A DNA stretch of 64,000 nt from Bremerella sp. JC817 (GCF_040718835.1 NZ_JBFEFG010000274.1:744001-808000); one strand, 5' to 3'; shown: positions 9,497 to 19,399, counted from the stretch's first letter. Notes: a model not told the origin generated them from the sequence alone. Numbers and translations are program-made.

Positions 9497-9672
9497 AGGA
9501 ATGCAATCTTGTTTCTGGCTTGCTTCTGAAAAAAATGATCGGCGAAGCGCGGGACACGTTAGGTCCCAGCCCAGAAAAGAAATTTCCGGAATCCCAGATT
9601 TCGCCAAAAAGCCTTACAAGATAAGGCTTTCAGAAAAAGCCAATTCGTCGCGAATAAGAGCCACGGCGACGA

Positions 9673-10245
9673 CTAACCGAGCTTGCCACGCCCGATCAGG
9701 GTGTATTTGGGGCCGGTTCGATCAAGCTTGCTAGCAAAAATGCAAACTTCGCGAATACTGCACTCCCCCATCGGCAACTCTTCGTTTTCAGCGAGCAAGG
9801 CTTTCAGGCCTTCGACCGACTCGTTGAACCGTTTTAGGCGGCCCAACGTCAGGTGAGGATGATACTTCTTGCGAGAATCAGGTGGATAGCCGGCCTGGGC
9901 CAGTTGCTCGGTCAGATCTTCCTGCAACGCAATGAGTTGCTCGGCACCTCGACTGGCCCCCACCCACAGCGTGCGTGGACTTTCGATATCAGGAAAAGCC
10001 CCGGCCCCGACCATCTCGAGTTCGAACGGATCATGGGCACTGGCGACATCGATCGTCGTCCGCGAGATGTCGACCAGGTCCTGGCTGGTAACATCGCCCA
10101 CAAAATTGGTCGTGATATGCAGATTCTCGGACTCGACCCATTTCACATCCGTCCCGGACGCCGAGAGCTTTTTAATCAGCTTCTCGGCGCGGCGGCGAAT
10201 GTCCGTCGAGATTCTCACGGCCAGAAAACAACGAGTCGCTTCCAT
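9673..10245 (-). CDS. thpR: RNA 2',3'-cyclic phosphodiesterase (2H / LigT family)
   Basis: Member of the 2H phosphoesterase family that opens 2',3'-cyclic phosphates on RNA and shows 2'-5' ligase activity in vitro. Both catalytic HxT/S motifs are present: HITTNF (His43, Thr45) and HPHLTLGRLK (His131, Thr133). The fold begins RCFLAVRI, as usual. At 190 residues it matches the family. It is 32 bases downstream of the PfkB kinase on the same strand, so the two are probably cotranscribed, though I see no functional link. Confidence 0.92.
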   Translation of the reverse strand: MEATRCFLAVRISTDIRRRAEKLIKKLSASGTDVKWVESENLHITTNFVGDVTSQDLVDISRTTIDVASAHDPFELEMVGAGAFPDIESPRTLWVGASRGAEQLIALQEDLTEQLAQAGYPPDSRKKYHPHLTLGRLKRFNESVEGLKALLAENEELPMGECSIREVCIFASKLDRTGPKYTLIGRGKLG

Positions 10246-10277
10246 GCCGGAGAGACTCCCTTCTTGGAACAGGACAA

Positions 10278-11180
10278 CTAGAACGTCAGCATCTGGCGAT
10301 ACTGGTTGAAGCGGCTGTCGATTTCTTCGCGGTTGGTACCCTTCAGGCGGTCCAAGCTGAAGTCTTCGACGATCAAGCTGGCCACGACGGTGCCGTAAGC
10401 CATCGCTTCTTTCAGCGTCTTCGGGTCGAAGTTGTTCTGCTGAGCCAGGTAGCCCATCATGCCGCCTGCGAAGCTGTCGCCGGCACCGGTCGGATCGACC
10501 ACGTCTGGCGTTGGGAAGGCTGGCATCACGTAGGTTTCGTTCTTCGAGAAGAACATTGCGCCATGTTCACCCTTCTTCAAGATGATGAACTTCGGGCCCA
10601 TTTCCAGGACCTTCTGGCCGGCTCGAACCAGGTTTTCTTCTTCGGTCAACTGCTTGGCTTCGCTGTCGTTCAGCACCAGGCCATCGACTCGGCTGAGCAG
10701 CGTCTTGAGCTGATCGCGTTCGATTTCGATCCACAGGTCCATCGTGTCGGCCACCACCAGGCGTGGCCCGGTCATCTGCTCCAGCACCTTCAACTGGGTC
10801 GTCGGCGAACCGTTGGCCAGGAAGACGAATGGGCAGCGGCTCGATTCTTCCGACAATGTTGGGTTGAACGTTTCCAGCACGTTCAGGTGAACTTCCAGCG
10901 TGTCGCGGTCGTTCATGTTCGAGTGGTATTTGCCGGTCCAGCGGAAGGTCTTGCCACCTTCTTCGATCTCGATGCCCGAGGTATCGATGCCCCGTTCGGT
11001 CAACAGTTGGGTATGCTCTTCCTGCCAGTCTTCACCGACGACTCCGACCATGCGAACTCCGCTGAAGAAACTAGCGGCGTACGAGAAGTGCACGGACGAC
11101 CCACCCAGGATGTTCTCGCGAACCTCGGTAGGGGTATGAATGGAATCGAAAGCGATGGATCCGACGACCAGGAGTGACAT
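10278..11180 (-). CDS. PfkB-family carbohydrate kinase
   Basis: Ribokinase-fold small-molecule kinase. The N-terminal strand MSLLVVGSIAFDSI, the motif GGSSVHFSYAASFFSG (PfkB signature 1 region) and DPTGAGDSFAGG (signature 2, residues 229-240, catalytic Asp235) are clear. Substrate could be a sugar or nucleoside and is not readable from sequence. I use the ATG at 11180; an in-frame extension of 18 residues upstream is rich in Lys/Pro and unlike the family. The resulting 300 residues match the family. It is the first gene of a probable pfkB-thpR unit, and the 243-base gap to the divergent gene at 11424 should hold both promoters. Confidence 0.92.
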   Translation of the reverse strand: MSLLVVGSIAFDSIHTPTEVRENILGGSSVHFSYAASFFSGVRMVGVVGEDWQEEHTQLLTERGIDTSGIEIEEGGKTFRWTGKYHSNMNDRDTLEVHLNVLETFNPTLSEESSRCPFVFLANGSPTTQLKVLEQMTGPRLVVADTMDLWIEIERDQLKTLLSRVDGLVLNDSEAKQLTEEENLVRAGQKVLEMGPKFIILKKGEHGAMFFSKNETYVMPAFPTPDVVDPTGAGDSFAGGMMGYLAQQNNFDPKTLKEAMAYGTVVASLIVEDFSLDRLKGTNREEIDSRFNQYRQMLTF

Positions 11181-11423
11181 GGGGGCGTCTTTCGTAATTA
11201 GCTTAGGCTTTGGAAATTCATTTTCACAAATCACGACGCTCTTCGCCCAAAGCTGGGCCGAAAGCCCCTTTCAGGGCATAATGAACCTCGCAAAACGCCT
11301 CATTATCAGGGAATCGGTCCTTTCTGCAACGTGATGCACGAAACCAAACGGGCCTCTCGGTCATTTTCTTGTGGTGTTGCGCCATTTCCCGATTCTCGCT
11401 TTCCCGCTTGAAAGGTCGTTAAA

Positions 11424-14381
11424 TTGCCTTTTCGCACTCCCCTGCTCTGCCTTTTGCTCGCCAGTTGCCTGCTGACTTCCGTGGCCCTGGGGGATGAAGA
11501 AAAACGCTTTGTAGCGCTGCTGGAAGATGGTCGCGTGGTCGAAGACAACGTCTTGCGCAACTGGTACTCCGGCAATGCAATGCCGCAACTGGCTGGCCAA
11601 AGCCTGATCGATGGCGGCAACCCCATACGGTGGATGATCGACCGTTCGCTCGGTCCGGCCGAGATGCCCAACGCCTACATCGAACTTCTGTCTGGCGACC
11701 GCCTGCCGGGCCATACCGACAGCTACATGGCCGAAGGAATCGAATATCAGGCCGACCAGCCCGAGCACTTCACGCTGACTCCCAGCTTTTCGTATCGCAA
11801 GTCGTCCGACTCGCGATACCGCACCGACCTGCGTGTCCGCCGCGACTTCATTCGCAAAATCGTCTGGCAACAGATTCCCGCGTTAGTCGATCGTTATGTT
11901 CCTTCGACCGTCTATCTGACCAACGGTCGTGAGATCAGCTTCCGGGCCATTCGCTTCTCGGACGGAGCAATCCACTTGCTTTCCGGTCGCGAACGGATGT
12001 CGTTTGGGTTCCATGAAATCGCCGAGCTTCATCTGTCCGACGAATCTCCCTGGGAGACGCAACTTCGCGAGTTAGCCATTCTGTTCCCTGGCGGCAAAAC
12101 CGATCCTGCCGATCGAATGCGATTGGTCCAATGGGAAACTTCAGAAGGCCTGGTCGCGACAACGAGCGTGCAGCGAATCGATGCTGACTCGCGAGGCGAC
12201 AACAACAACTCGGATCGCTGGATTCACGGCATCCAGCCAGCCTGGTCGCTCGATCCGATCTGGGTCGAATGTCGTTCGACTTGGATGCGACGAAGTTGGC
12301 CAATCGACGAGATTCCTCTGTTTCGCTTGCCTTATCAAGAGAGCCGCGCAGGGGCAATGTTCTCGCGAAATGGGTTTCCGGCTCGTGTGAATCGTGGCGT
12401 CCTCGCTGGCACCGCCAAGTCAGGCGATCACATCAGCGGCTGGAACTTCGGCGTGATGGCTCCCAGCCGCATGTCATTCGAGCTCCCCCCCTTGGCCAAG
12501 GGGCTCCGTGGTTCGGTCGGGATCGATCAGGCCGCCAAAGACCGCGGCTGCATCCGTGGCAAAGTCTTCGTTTCGTGGGAGAGCCAACCGAAGTTTCAAT
12601 CGGAACCGATCATCGGCTCGCAAAAGAGGGTCGAACTAGGCAACATCAACTGGAACGACGTGCCAGCCGATGGAAAGTTAATCCTGGAAGCGGACATGGC
12701 CGAAGAAGGGCGTCCTGCCGATGCCGACCCGTTCGACATCCGCGACATGACCAACTGGATCGAGCCACGTTTGCTGTTGGATCGCGAGAAACTCCTGGCC
12801 GAGATCCGCAAGCGAACTCCCCAGGCAATCCTGGCCTGGAAAGATTGGACGGTCACTTCCGATCCTGAAAAGCTGCAGTTTCAAACATCACGCCGCCGCG
12901 TCGAGTACAGCTACGAGGCCCCATCCTGGCGAACAACCGTTGTCGCCAAGGACCAGCCGCTGAAGCTCTCGACGAGACGCGATATCGCCCCCGAGACACG
13001 GTGGCTCGAGATCGTCACGGCCAAGTTCGATGGCAACGATCAGCCGGTCATCGACGTTACGATCGATGGCATCCTGGTTCTGTCGAAAGGCTTGCAAAAC
13101 GTCAACGTTCACGACTACGTCAACACACCGTCGCCGCTGCTGGTCGACATGTTGCCTTTCGCAGGGCACGAGGTCACCATCGAGATCAGTCAGTCGCCAG
13201 GCCCGGCCGATATTCCGGTCGATTGGCGTGGGATCCATTTCCTGACGCAGCCTTCGTTTATACGTCCAATCCTTGATCGACCTACCGAAGTGGAAGTCGA
13301 TGCCCTGACAACGTTGAATGGCGAGCCAGGCGAAGTGAAGTGGCGAAATGACTTGCGACTAGTTAGCCGGCCAGCCATCGAAGTAGCCGACGGTGGAGAC
13401 TGGATTCAGATTGCCAGCTTCGATCCTCCGCTGGAAATCCGCGAGCGTCCGATGCCAGGCCAGTTCCGTCAGATCCGTTTCAACTTCTCGAAGCGTGGCG
13501 AAGGTCACGGGCTGATTCGGTTCCTGCACAACGACGACGCCGAGTCCCCTGTGATTTACTCCGTCGGAACCAACAAGGCTCCGAAAGGGATCATCGAGCT
13601 CGATCCGAAGAAAGTCCAAGAAGAATGGCACGAAGTCACGCCGGATCTGTTTTCGAGCCTGGGCGAAGTCGAGATCACCGGCATCGCGATTCAATCGGTC
13701 GGCGAAGGCTCTTCCATTTGGGACCATTTCCTGGCCTTGGCGTCAACACATCCGTATCAATTCAACTGCCTCACGACGATCCCTCCGTATCACAACAACT
13801 GGGACGATTGGCAGAAGCGTTCGGAAGACCTGCTGCAGCGTTTGCCGCAAGCGATTGTACAAGTGCAACTCTCGCCCGAGTTGAAACGCCCCGCCGTGAT
13901 GGTGAATCAAGGCGAAGGGATCTTCGCGATGCTGGGGGACGACAACTGGAAGACAGGTTCCAAGGTCGAATTGACTCGTCTCGATGGCCAGACGTTCACG
14001 GCCAAGCGGCGGGGAATCGATGCCGAATCACGACTCGGATTCATTCAGATCGAGAACATCCAGCAGGATGGTAAGTGGGCGCAATATAACCTTTCCGGTG
14101 CGGAGCGTTTCGATCCGCGGTTTGCCTTCATGCTGCTGCACCCCAACGCAGCCGGTGATGGTCTCGACTGGGATGTCAGCCAGCCGATGACCTATACCTC
14201 GACCACCGAAATCTTGACCATGCCCGACAAGTTCGAGTGTGAAGTCGGGGCGATTGCGATCGACTTGAACCATCAGGTCGCCGGCCTTGTGATTGGCAAG
14301 GCACCGAACAGACAACCTGTGTTGACGATCGCTCATCCGCTGTCAAAGAACTGGGAGAAGTTGAAACGCGGCGAAAACTAG
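11424..14381 (+). CDS. Large exported protein with NPCBM-like carbohydrate-binding module(s)
   Basis: 985 residues with a signal peptide (MPFRTPLLCLLLASCLLTSVALG, cleavage near residue 23) and no other clear membrane segment, so secreted or periplasmic. Around residues 340-380 the pattern FELPPLAKGLRGSVGIDQAAKDRGCIRGKVF resembles NPCBM/NEW2 modules (self-contained beta-sandwich, often in planctomycete glycan proteins). Other beta-rich blocks follow to the end. No catalytic motif is visible. The start is TTG at 11424: AAAGGT lies ten bases upstream, and only this start retains the signal peptide. Its stop codon overlaps that of the convergent gene by four bases. Confidence 0.75.
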   Translation: MPFRTPLLCLLLASCLLTSVALGDEEKRFVALLEDGRVVEDNVLRNWYSGNAMPQLAGQSLIDGGNPIRWMIDRSLGPAEMPNAYIELLSGDRLPGHTDSYMAEGIEYQADQPEHFTLTPSFSYRKSSDSRYRTDLRVRRDFIRKIVWQQIPALVDRYVPSTVYLTNGREISFRAIRFSDGAIHLLSGRERMSFGFHEIAELHLSDESPWETQLRELAILFPGGKTDPADRMRLVQWETSEGLVATTSVQRIDADSRGDNNNSDRWIHGIQPAWSLDPIWVECRSTWMRRSWPIDEIPLFRLPYQESRAGAMFSRNGFPARVNRGVLAGTAKSGDHISGWNFGVMAPSRMSFELPPLAKGLRGSVGIDQAAKDRGCIRGKVFVSWESQPKFQSEPIIGSQKRVELGNINWNDVPADGKLILEADMAEEGRPADADPFDIRDMTNWIEPRLLLDREKLLAEIRKRTPQAILAWKDWTVTSDPEKLQFQTSRRRVEYSYEAPSWRTTVVAKDQPLKLSTRRDIAPETRWLEIVTAKFDGNDQPVIDVTIDGILVLSKGLQNVNVHDYVNTPSPLLVDMLPFAGHEVTIEISQSPGPADIPVDWRGIHFLTQPSFIRPILDRPTEVEVDALTTLNGEPGEVKWRNDLRLVSRPAIEVADGGDWIQIASFDPPLEIRERPMPGQFRQIRFNFSKRGEGHGLIRFLHNDDAESPVIYSVGTNKAPKGIIELDPKKVQEEWHEVTPDLFSSLGEVEITGIAIQSVGEGSSIWDHFLALASTHPYQFNCLTTIPPYHNNWDDWQKRSEDLLQRLPQAIVQVQLSPELKRPAVMVNQGEGIFAMLGDDNWKTGSKVELTRLDGQTFTAKRRGIDAESRLGFIQIENIQQDGKWAQYNLSGAERFDPRFAFMLLHPNAAGDGLDWDVSQPMTYTSTTEILTMPDKFECEVGAIAIDLNHQVAGLVIGKAPNRQPVLTIAHPLSKNWEKLKRGEN

Positions 14382-15325
14382 TCGGCCCGAAACAATGGCT
14401 CACAGGTTTCGTGACGCGTTCCGTTTTGATCGGTGACCGAGAACTTCCAGTCACCCCGCATGCAAACGCCGGCGTGGCTTCCATCTTTCGCCAGCAGATA
14501 AAGCTGCAGATGGAAGTTGGGTCGGCCGAGAGCATCCACCTCAAACGGAGGTGCATGGCGAGCGGCCTGTTGCATTGCTTCCATCCCGGCATCGCGTGGT
14601 GACATCCCCTGCCCCATCAAGTGAACTGCCAGAAAGCTGGAGCAGTTCAACAAATTGGCTTCTCCGTGCCCGAGACTGCCGCAGGTCCCTTTGTCGTTTT
14701 CGACATACAGCCCGGCCCCGAAGATGGGTGAATCGCCGACGCGGCCTTTCGTCTTGAAGCAGTGCCCACTGGTCGATGTAACACAAGCCAGGTCTCCATG
14801 TTCGTCTTGCCCAGCCAGATGAACCGTTCCCGCGGGATGCTGATAGAAGCGGTTCAAGATCTTCATCAACGCTTTTGTTTCTTCGTCGGCGGGTGGAGGC
14901 AGCCATTCCATATTGCTTTGGTAGGTGCGTTTCCAAAGTCGCCACAATTTACGTGCCTTATCAGTCAGCAGGTTCTCTTTCGGGAACCCACAGGCCCGCG
15001 CGAACTCGCATGCGCCGTCCCCTTGCAGCATTACGCGGCGCGATTCTTTCATCAGCCGCAACGCCAGCTTCGAAACATGTCGGACTTCGCGAAGTCCGAT
15101 GATCGAACCGCCGCGATGGGTGCGGCCATCCATCACAGCTGCATCCAAAGTGACCTCTCCCTGCTCATCGGGAAGCCCACCATAGCCCACAGTGTGCTCA
15201 TCCGGATCATCTTCGACCAGGGCGACACCTTCGACACATGCGTCCAGCAAAAGTGTCTTCTTAAGCAGCAGTTGCCACGTAAGTTGAGTCGCTTCCAAAC
15301 CGTTGTGCGAGGCAATGACTTTCAT
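14378..15325 (-). CDS. Glycosylasparaginase / isoaspartyl-peptidase family Ntn-hydrolase
   Basis: Type-2 asparaginase superfamily enzyme, made as a precursor that self-cleaves before a catalytic threonine. That residue is Thr167 in AGTVHLAGQDEHGDLACVTS, aligning with the family pattern GTVGAVALD..GNLAAATST. Other family signs are the GRVGDSPIFGAGLYV block (substrate loop) and GHGEANL. The N-terminal chain includes DAAVMDG and GSIIGLREVRH. Length 315 fits. No signal peptide is visible. It may deamidate isoaspartyl or GlcNAc-Asn substrates; the exact one is not readable. It is monocistronic, and its stop overlaps that of the preceding convergent gene. Confidence 0.9.
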   Translation of the reverse strand: MKVIASHNGLEATQLTWQLLLKKTLLLDACVEGVALVEDDPDEHTVGYGGLPDEQGEVTLDAAVMDGRTHRGGSIIGLREVRHVSKLALRLMKESRRVMLQGDGACEFARACGFPKENLLTDKARKLWRLWKRTYQSNMEWLPPPADEETKALMKILNRFYQHPAGTVHLAGQDEHGDLACVTSTSGHCFKTKGRVGDSPIFGAGLYVENDKGTCGSLGHGEANLLNCSSFLAVHLMGQGMSPRDAGMEAMQQAARHAPPFEVDALGRPNFHLQLYLLAKDGSHAGVCMRGDWKFSVTDQNGTRHETCEPLFRAD

Positions 15326-15632
15326 GGTTCTTTGTCGCCAGGGTAGCGGTATAATTACGAGTCTAGGAAAATCCTCAATTCACCATTTTTTTGGTCAGCG
15401 ATGGGGACGATCCTGATATGATTGGCCGGGCACCGATCTTCGATCCAAGTTCGGTTGGCTCGCGTTCTGCAAGGCGGCGTTTTGCGGGGCCATCCGATCC
15501 CGCAAGATGGAAAGTGGACGTCCGAGCCTGATTGTCGTTCGTTTTAAATGATAAAGCGATCGTACCTCGTTTGCCTGCCCCATGGCAGCAATAGGACGAT
15601 CATGGTTCGCCTTGCCCCCTCACGAAACACCC

Positions 15633-16421
15633 ATGACCAGTCGCTTTGACGATTCCGACTCGTCGGAAAATCTGCGCATTAACCAGGATCCCGATCTCCC
15701 CTCGCGACAGGCAAGATGGCTTCGCGGGATCGGCGGAATTGTGCTTGGCCTTTCAGTCGCCGTAGCCTTCGCCCCGCTGTTCTTCTCGACAGACGTTTCT
15801 TCGAGTGAAACGACCACCTACCTGCTAATGCTGGTTTCGGTATTGGCGCTCGATCTGTGCTTTGTCGCGTTGATTCTGACGTGGCGGAATTTGGCCGCCG
15901 GCCGCCTTGGAGAGTGGCAGTTCACCGTCGACGGTTTTCAATCGTCGCTCTACCGCAACTTGATCCTTGGAGGCGGACTCCACACGGTGGCTATTTTCGT
16001 CCTGTGGATTCCGCTAATTCTTCAGCAGAACCAAGAGAAGGCCGAGGTCACATTCACGCCGTTCGTGGTGATGGCCACCTTCGGCGCGTTGGCCTCGATT
16101 CCGTGGCTGGTGCAGTTCTTCTTGAACGTCAAAGGGCACGATCTGGAAGTGCATGACGAAGGGATGATGATTGGCGGCTTTTATCCATGCCGCTGGAATC
16201 GCATCCAAAGCTATAGCGTCTGGGACGATGCCGCATCGCTGGTTTCGTTCGATATTCGCGGACGCGGCCCGATCGAAGTCTTCATGGCCCCGGGCGACCG
16301 GAAGATTCTGGTCGAAGAACTTCGCCGGCATGTCGGCCCGCCGGAGCGCGAAGGCCGATCGGACGATCTGCCCGATGACGATCACCACGGGCAATTCGGA
16401 AACCTCTCGGTATTCCGCTAG
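15633..16421 (+). CDS. Four-helix membrane protein of unknown function
   Basis: About 262 residues from the ATG at 15633; an in-frame start at 15582 would add 17 residues. Four hydrophobic helices are seen (GIGGIVLGLSVAVAFAPLFF, TYLLMLVSVLALDLCFVALI, LHTVAIFVLWIPLIL, VVMATFGALASIPWLVQFFL). A C-terminal soluble domain has short strands (DLEVHDEGMMIGGFYPCRWNRIQSY) and ends FGNLSVFR. This membrane-plus-beta-domain plan resembles DUF5673-type proteins and, loosely, the four paralogs at 26.8-30.2 kb. No motif indicates a reaction. Confidence 0.6.
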   Translation: MTSRFDDSDSSENLRINQDPDLPSRQARWLRGIGGIVLGLSVAVAFAPLFFSTDVSSSETTTYLLMLVSVLALDLCFVALILTWRNLAAGRLGEWQFTVDGFQSSLYRNLILGGGLHTVAIFVLWIPLILQQNQEKAEVTFTPFVVMATFGALASIPWLVQFFLNVKGHDLEVHDEGMMIGGFYPCRWNRIQSYSVWDDAASLVSFDIRGRGPIEVFMAPGDRKILVEELRRHVGPPEREGRSDDLPDDDHHGQFGNLSVFR

Positions 16422-16431
16422 TCGCCAGGTC

Positions 16432-17652
16432 TTAGCCGACGCTGGCGATGAAGCACTTCAGGTATTCGCTCTCCAGACAGGTCGCACTGACCGGGTGATC
16501 GGGCGAGGCACCACGCTGTTCCAACAAGCGAAGATCGCGGCCTGACTTCTGAGCGACGCCTAGCAGCATCATCATGAACTCGTCGCGGCTCACGTTACCA
16601 CTACAGCTACAGGTCACCAGGATGCCACCGGGACGCAGCAGCTGCGTGGCGTGACGATTGATGTGGAAATAGGCCCGCAGTGCTTCGTCGATCGTACGAC
16701 GCGTTTTGGTGAACTTCGGCGGATCGAGCACGATGGCGTCGTACTTGTCGCCGGCGTCAACACGTGCCTTCAAGTAATCGAAGCAGTCTGCCTTCTCGAA
16801 CGATACGTTGTCGAGCTGATTTCGCTGAGCGTTTCGCTGCGCTGCCGAAACGGCTGGTCCGCTGCCATCGACGCCATGGACCGAGGCGGCCTGACCATGC
16901 TTGGCGGCATTCAACGCGAAGCCACCGCTGTAGCAGAACATATCCAGCACCTTCGCCCCAGAGGGAAGGTACCGGGCAGCCACCCGACGGTTGTCTCGTT
17001 GATCGAGATAGAACCCGGTCTTCTGCCCTTCCGAAAGATCGACTTCGTAGTGCAGATCGTTCTCGACGATGGTGATGGGTTCTTCGGGCAATTGACCGGC
17101 CAAAAGGCGCGACTCAACTTCCAGACCTTCCAGCTTCAAAATGCCGGCTTCGCCACGCAGCGAGATGCTTTTGGGCTCCATCAAGTCGGTCAGAATCGTG
17201 ACGATCGAATCGAGCCGGCGATACATGCCGAGCGAAGTCACTTGAATCATCAAGTGGCCAGCAAAGTGCTCGACGATCAAGCCGCTCAGCCCGTCCGCTT
17301 CGCTATAAACGAGGCGGCAGCCGGTCGTTTCGGACAGCAAACCCATTTCGCGCCGCATCAGGATGGCACGTTCGAGACGAGCCTTCCAAAAACGATCGTC
17401 CAGCTTTGCTTCCGGATCCCACGAATAAAGTCGAACCCGCAGGTGACTGTTCCGATTGATCAGCCCATACGCGATGAAGCGATCTTTGTCGCTGATCAAT
17501 TGGACCATATCGCCATCTTCGACCTTCCCTTCCACTTTTTCGATTCCACTGTCGCGAACCCATGGGTGGCGACCGAAGAATGGCTGGGCCTTGCGGGGGC
17601 GCAGCTTCACTTTAGGAATGGAGGAAGATACCGAGCTCGTTTCTTCGGGCAT
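16432..17652 (-). CDS. RlmI-like 23S rRNA cytosine-C5 methyltransferase family protein
   Basis: Class I SAM-dependent methyltransferase with an N-terminal PUA domain (KLRPRKAQPFFGRHPWVRDSGIEKVEG...). The SAM-binding core contains VLDMFCYSGGFALNAAKHG (motif I) and the VDGSGPAVSAAQRNAQRN adenosine loop. The conserved DPPKFTK active-site block (IVLDPPKFTKTR) and the LVTCSCSGNV end are also present. This is the pattern of RlmI (m5C1962 of 23S rRNA); related proteins with the same layout exist. It is eight bases downstream of gltX on the same strand and likely cotranscribed. Confidence 0.88.
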   Translation of the reverse strand: MPEETSSVSSSIPKVKLRPRKAQPFFGRHPWVRDSGIEKVEGKVEDGDMVQLISDKDRFIAYGLINRNSHLRVRLYSWDPEAKLDDRFWKARLERAILMRREMGLLSETTGCRLVYSEADGLSGLIVEHFAGHLMIQVTSLGMYRRLDSIVTILTDLMEPKSISLRGEAGILKLEGLEVESRLLAGQLPEEPITIVENDLHYEVDLSEGQKTGFYLDQRDNRRVAARYLPSGAKVLDMFCYSGGFALNAAKHGQAASVHGVDGSGPAVSAAQRNAQRNQLDNVSFEKADCFDYLKARVDAGDKYDAIVLDPPKFTKTRRTIDEALRAYFHINRHATQLLRPGGILVTCSCSGNVSRDEFMMMLLGVAQKSGRDLRLLEQRGASPDHPVSATCLESEYLKCFIASVG

Positions 17653-17660
17653 TGCGGGGG

Positions 17661-19253
17661 TTATTCCGATTCAGCGGGGAATTTTTCAGCGGCAAGTTGC
17701 AAAGTCATATCCATGCGATGCAGACACGACTCTTTGCCCAAAATAGCGAGGCAATCGAACATGCCTGGGCCAACGGTCTTGCCGGTCACGCTCAAACGAA
17801 CACCATGAATGATGTCGCCGATCTTGATGCCGGCCTCGTCCACGAAGGCATGCATTTCTTTGTCGAGATGTTCGACCGTCCAGTCCTCGACTCCGTCCAG
17901 ATGATGACGGAAGGTTGTGAGGATGGCCTGTGATTCGGGCGAGGAAAGTCGCTTCGCGAAACCTTTCTCGTCCATTTCCATTTTGTCGTCGGCAACGTAG
18001 AAGTAATCGGCGTAAGCCAGGATGTCGCCCATCACCTTCAAGCGGTCACCGCACGCGGCGACGATCAGCTTCAACTTATCCATTTCGCCAGCGGCGTTCG
18101 GATCGGCGACCAGACCGGCCTTGTGCAGGTACGGCATCATTCCGGCGGCCTTTTCTTCAACCGACAGATTCTGCATGTGGCGATCCTGGAACGCCCACAG
18201 CTTCTTGGCATCGAAGCTGGCCGGAGCCTTCGTGACGCGTTCGAGGCTGAAGTGCTCGATCATCTGCTCAACGGTGAAGTCTTCGGTCTTGTCGTCCAGC
18301 GACCAACCGAGCAGCACCAGGTAGTTCAGAATGGCGGACGGCAAGTAACCGGTCGCTTCGTAGAAGTCAACGATCACGGGATTGAACGTCTCGGCCGACA
18401 TCTGCACGCCCATCCGGGCCGCGATGTCCTGACCATGTTCGTTGATTCGCTTGAAGTCCGGGTTCTTCAGGTACTTCTCAAGCTTACGTTTGCTCAGCTT
18501 GTTCTTGCTGCCAGGCTCGGCCACATACGGCAAGTGAGCATAGGTCGGCAATTCGTAACCAAGCGACTGGGCGATGAAGATCTGGCGCGGGGTATTTGGC
18601 AGATGTTCTTCGGCACGGATCACGTGCGAGATCTTCAGATCGTAGTCATCGACCACGCTGGCCAGGTGATACAAGCACGAGCCGTCGCTACGCTGGATGA
18701 CGTGATCGTTCTCTTTCGACCAGTCGAACGAGACATCGCCTCGGATCGCGTCGGTGAACTGACAGGCCCCTTCACGCGGCATCTTCAGACGCACGACAAA
18801 GCTGCGTCCTTCGGCCTCGAACTTGGCACGTTCTTCAGGCGTGGTGGCCATCCAGTTGCGGCTGTACTGGAACGGTCGCTTATCGAAGGTGGCCTGATCG
18901 CGTTCGGCGTTGACTTCTTCCAGCGTGGAATAGTCGTAGTAGGCGAAGCCGTCATCGATCAGCTTCTGCGCGGCGGCCTGGTACTTTTCGAGGCGCTGCG
19001 ACTGGTAGTAAGGTTCGCAAGGACCGCCAACATCGGGGCCTTCGTCCCAGTCGATTCCCAGCCAGCGGAAACCATCCAGGATCGGCTGGAGGGCTTCGTC
19101 GACGTTGCGCTGCTGATCGGTATCGTCGATCCGCAGGATGAACTGTCCCCCATGCTTGCGGGCAAACAGCCAATTAAACAGTGCGGAGCGAACCCCACCG
19201 ATATGCAGATAACCGGTAGGACTTGGGGCGAATCGGGTACGAACTGTTGCCAT
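17661..19253 (-). CDS. gltX: Glutamyl-tRNA synthetase
   Basis: Class I aminoacyl-tRNA synthetase that charges tRNA-Glu. The HIGH-equivalent is HIGG at residues 17-20 in APSPTGYLHIGGVRSALFNWLF. The KMSKS-equivalent is KLSKR at residues 252-256. RIDDTD replaces the commoner RIEDTD. The C-terminal all-helical anticodon region follows. 530 residues is somewhat longer than the ~470 of E. coli, with an insertion after the KLSKR loop. In bacteria lacking GlnRS it may also charge tRNA-Gln for amidation; nothing in this window decides. First gene of a two-gene unit with the RlmI-like methyltransferase. Confidence 0.96.
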   Translation of the reverse strand: MATVRTRFAPSPTGYLHIGGVRSALFNWLFARKHGGQFILRIDDTDQQRNVDEALQPILDGFRWLGIDWDEGPDVGGPCEPYYQSQRLEKYQAAAQKLIDDGFAYYDYSTLEEVNAERDQATFDKRPFQYSRNWMATTPEERAKFEAEGRSFVVRLKMPREGACQFTDAIRGDVSFDWSKENDHVIQRSDGSCLYHLASVVDDYDLKISHVIRAEEHLPNTPRQIFIAQSLGYELPTYAHLPYVAEPGSKNKLSKRKLEKYLKNPDFKRINEHGQDIAARMGVQMSAETFNPVIVDFYEATGYLPSAILNYLVLLGWSLDDKTEDFTVEQMIEHFSLERVTKAPASFDAKKLWAFQDRHMQNLSVEEKAAGMMPYLHKAGLVADPNAAGEMDKLKLIVAACGDRLKVMGDILAYADYFYVADDKMEMDEKGFAKRLSSPESQAILTTFRHHLDGVEDWTVEHLDKEMHAFVDEAGIKIGDIIHGVRLSVTGKTVGPGMFDCLAILGKESCLHRMDMTLQLAAEKFPAESE

Positions 19254-19399
19254 GATCTAGCGGGCGTACGCCTTGATTGGGGTATCGATGGACGAACGGC
19301 GTCTCCCCCTTGTCAGGTGGGAAACGCCCCGAACGATCCCTAAGCTTAGACGCTGGCAGCAAACCGCGTCAAAGGGGCGTATCTCCGATTCGTCGGGGA

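Noticed and set aside
14378..15325. Loss of the catalytic threonine in the glycosylasparaginase-like gene
   Set aside because: A first alignment on EHGDLACV suggested Asp in its place, but the correct alignment puts Thr167 in AGTVHLAG at the catalytic site.
16651..17808. A 385-codon plus-strand frame
   Set aside because: Shadow of the RlmI-like gene on the other strand; no start signal or family resemblance.
18123..19343. A 406-codon plus-strand frame
   Set aside because: Antisense to gltX and its upstream region; the product has no recognisable domain.
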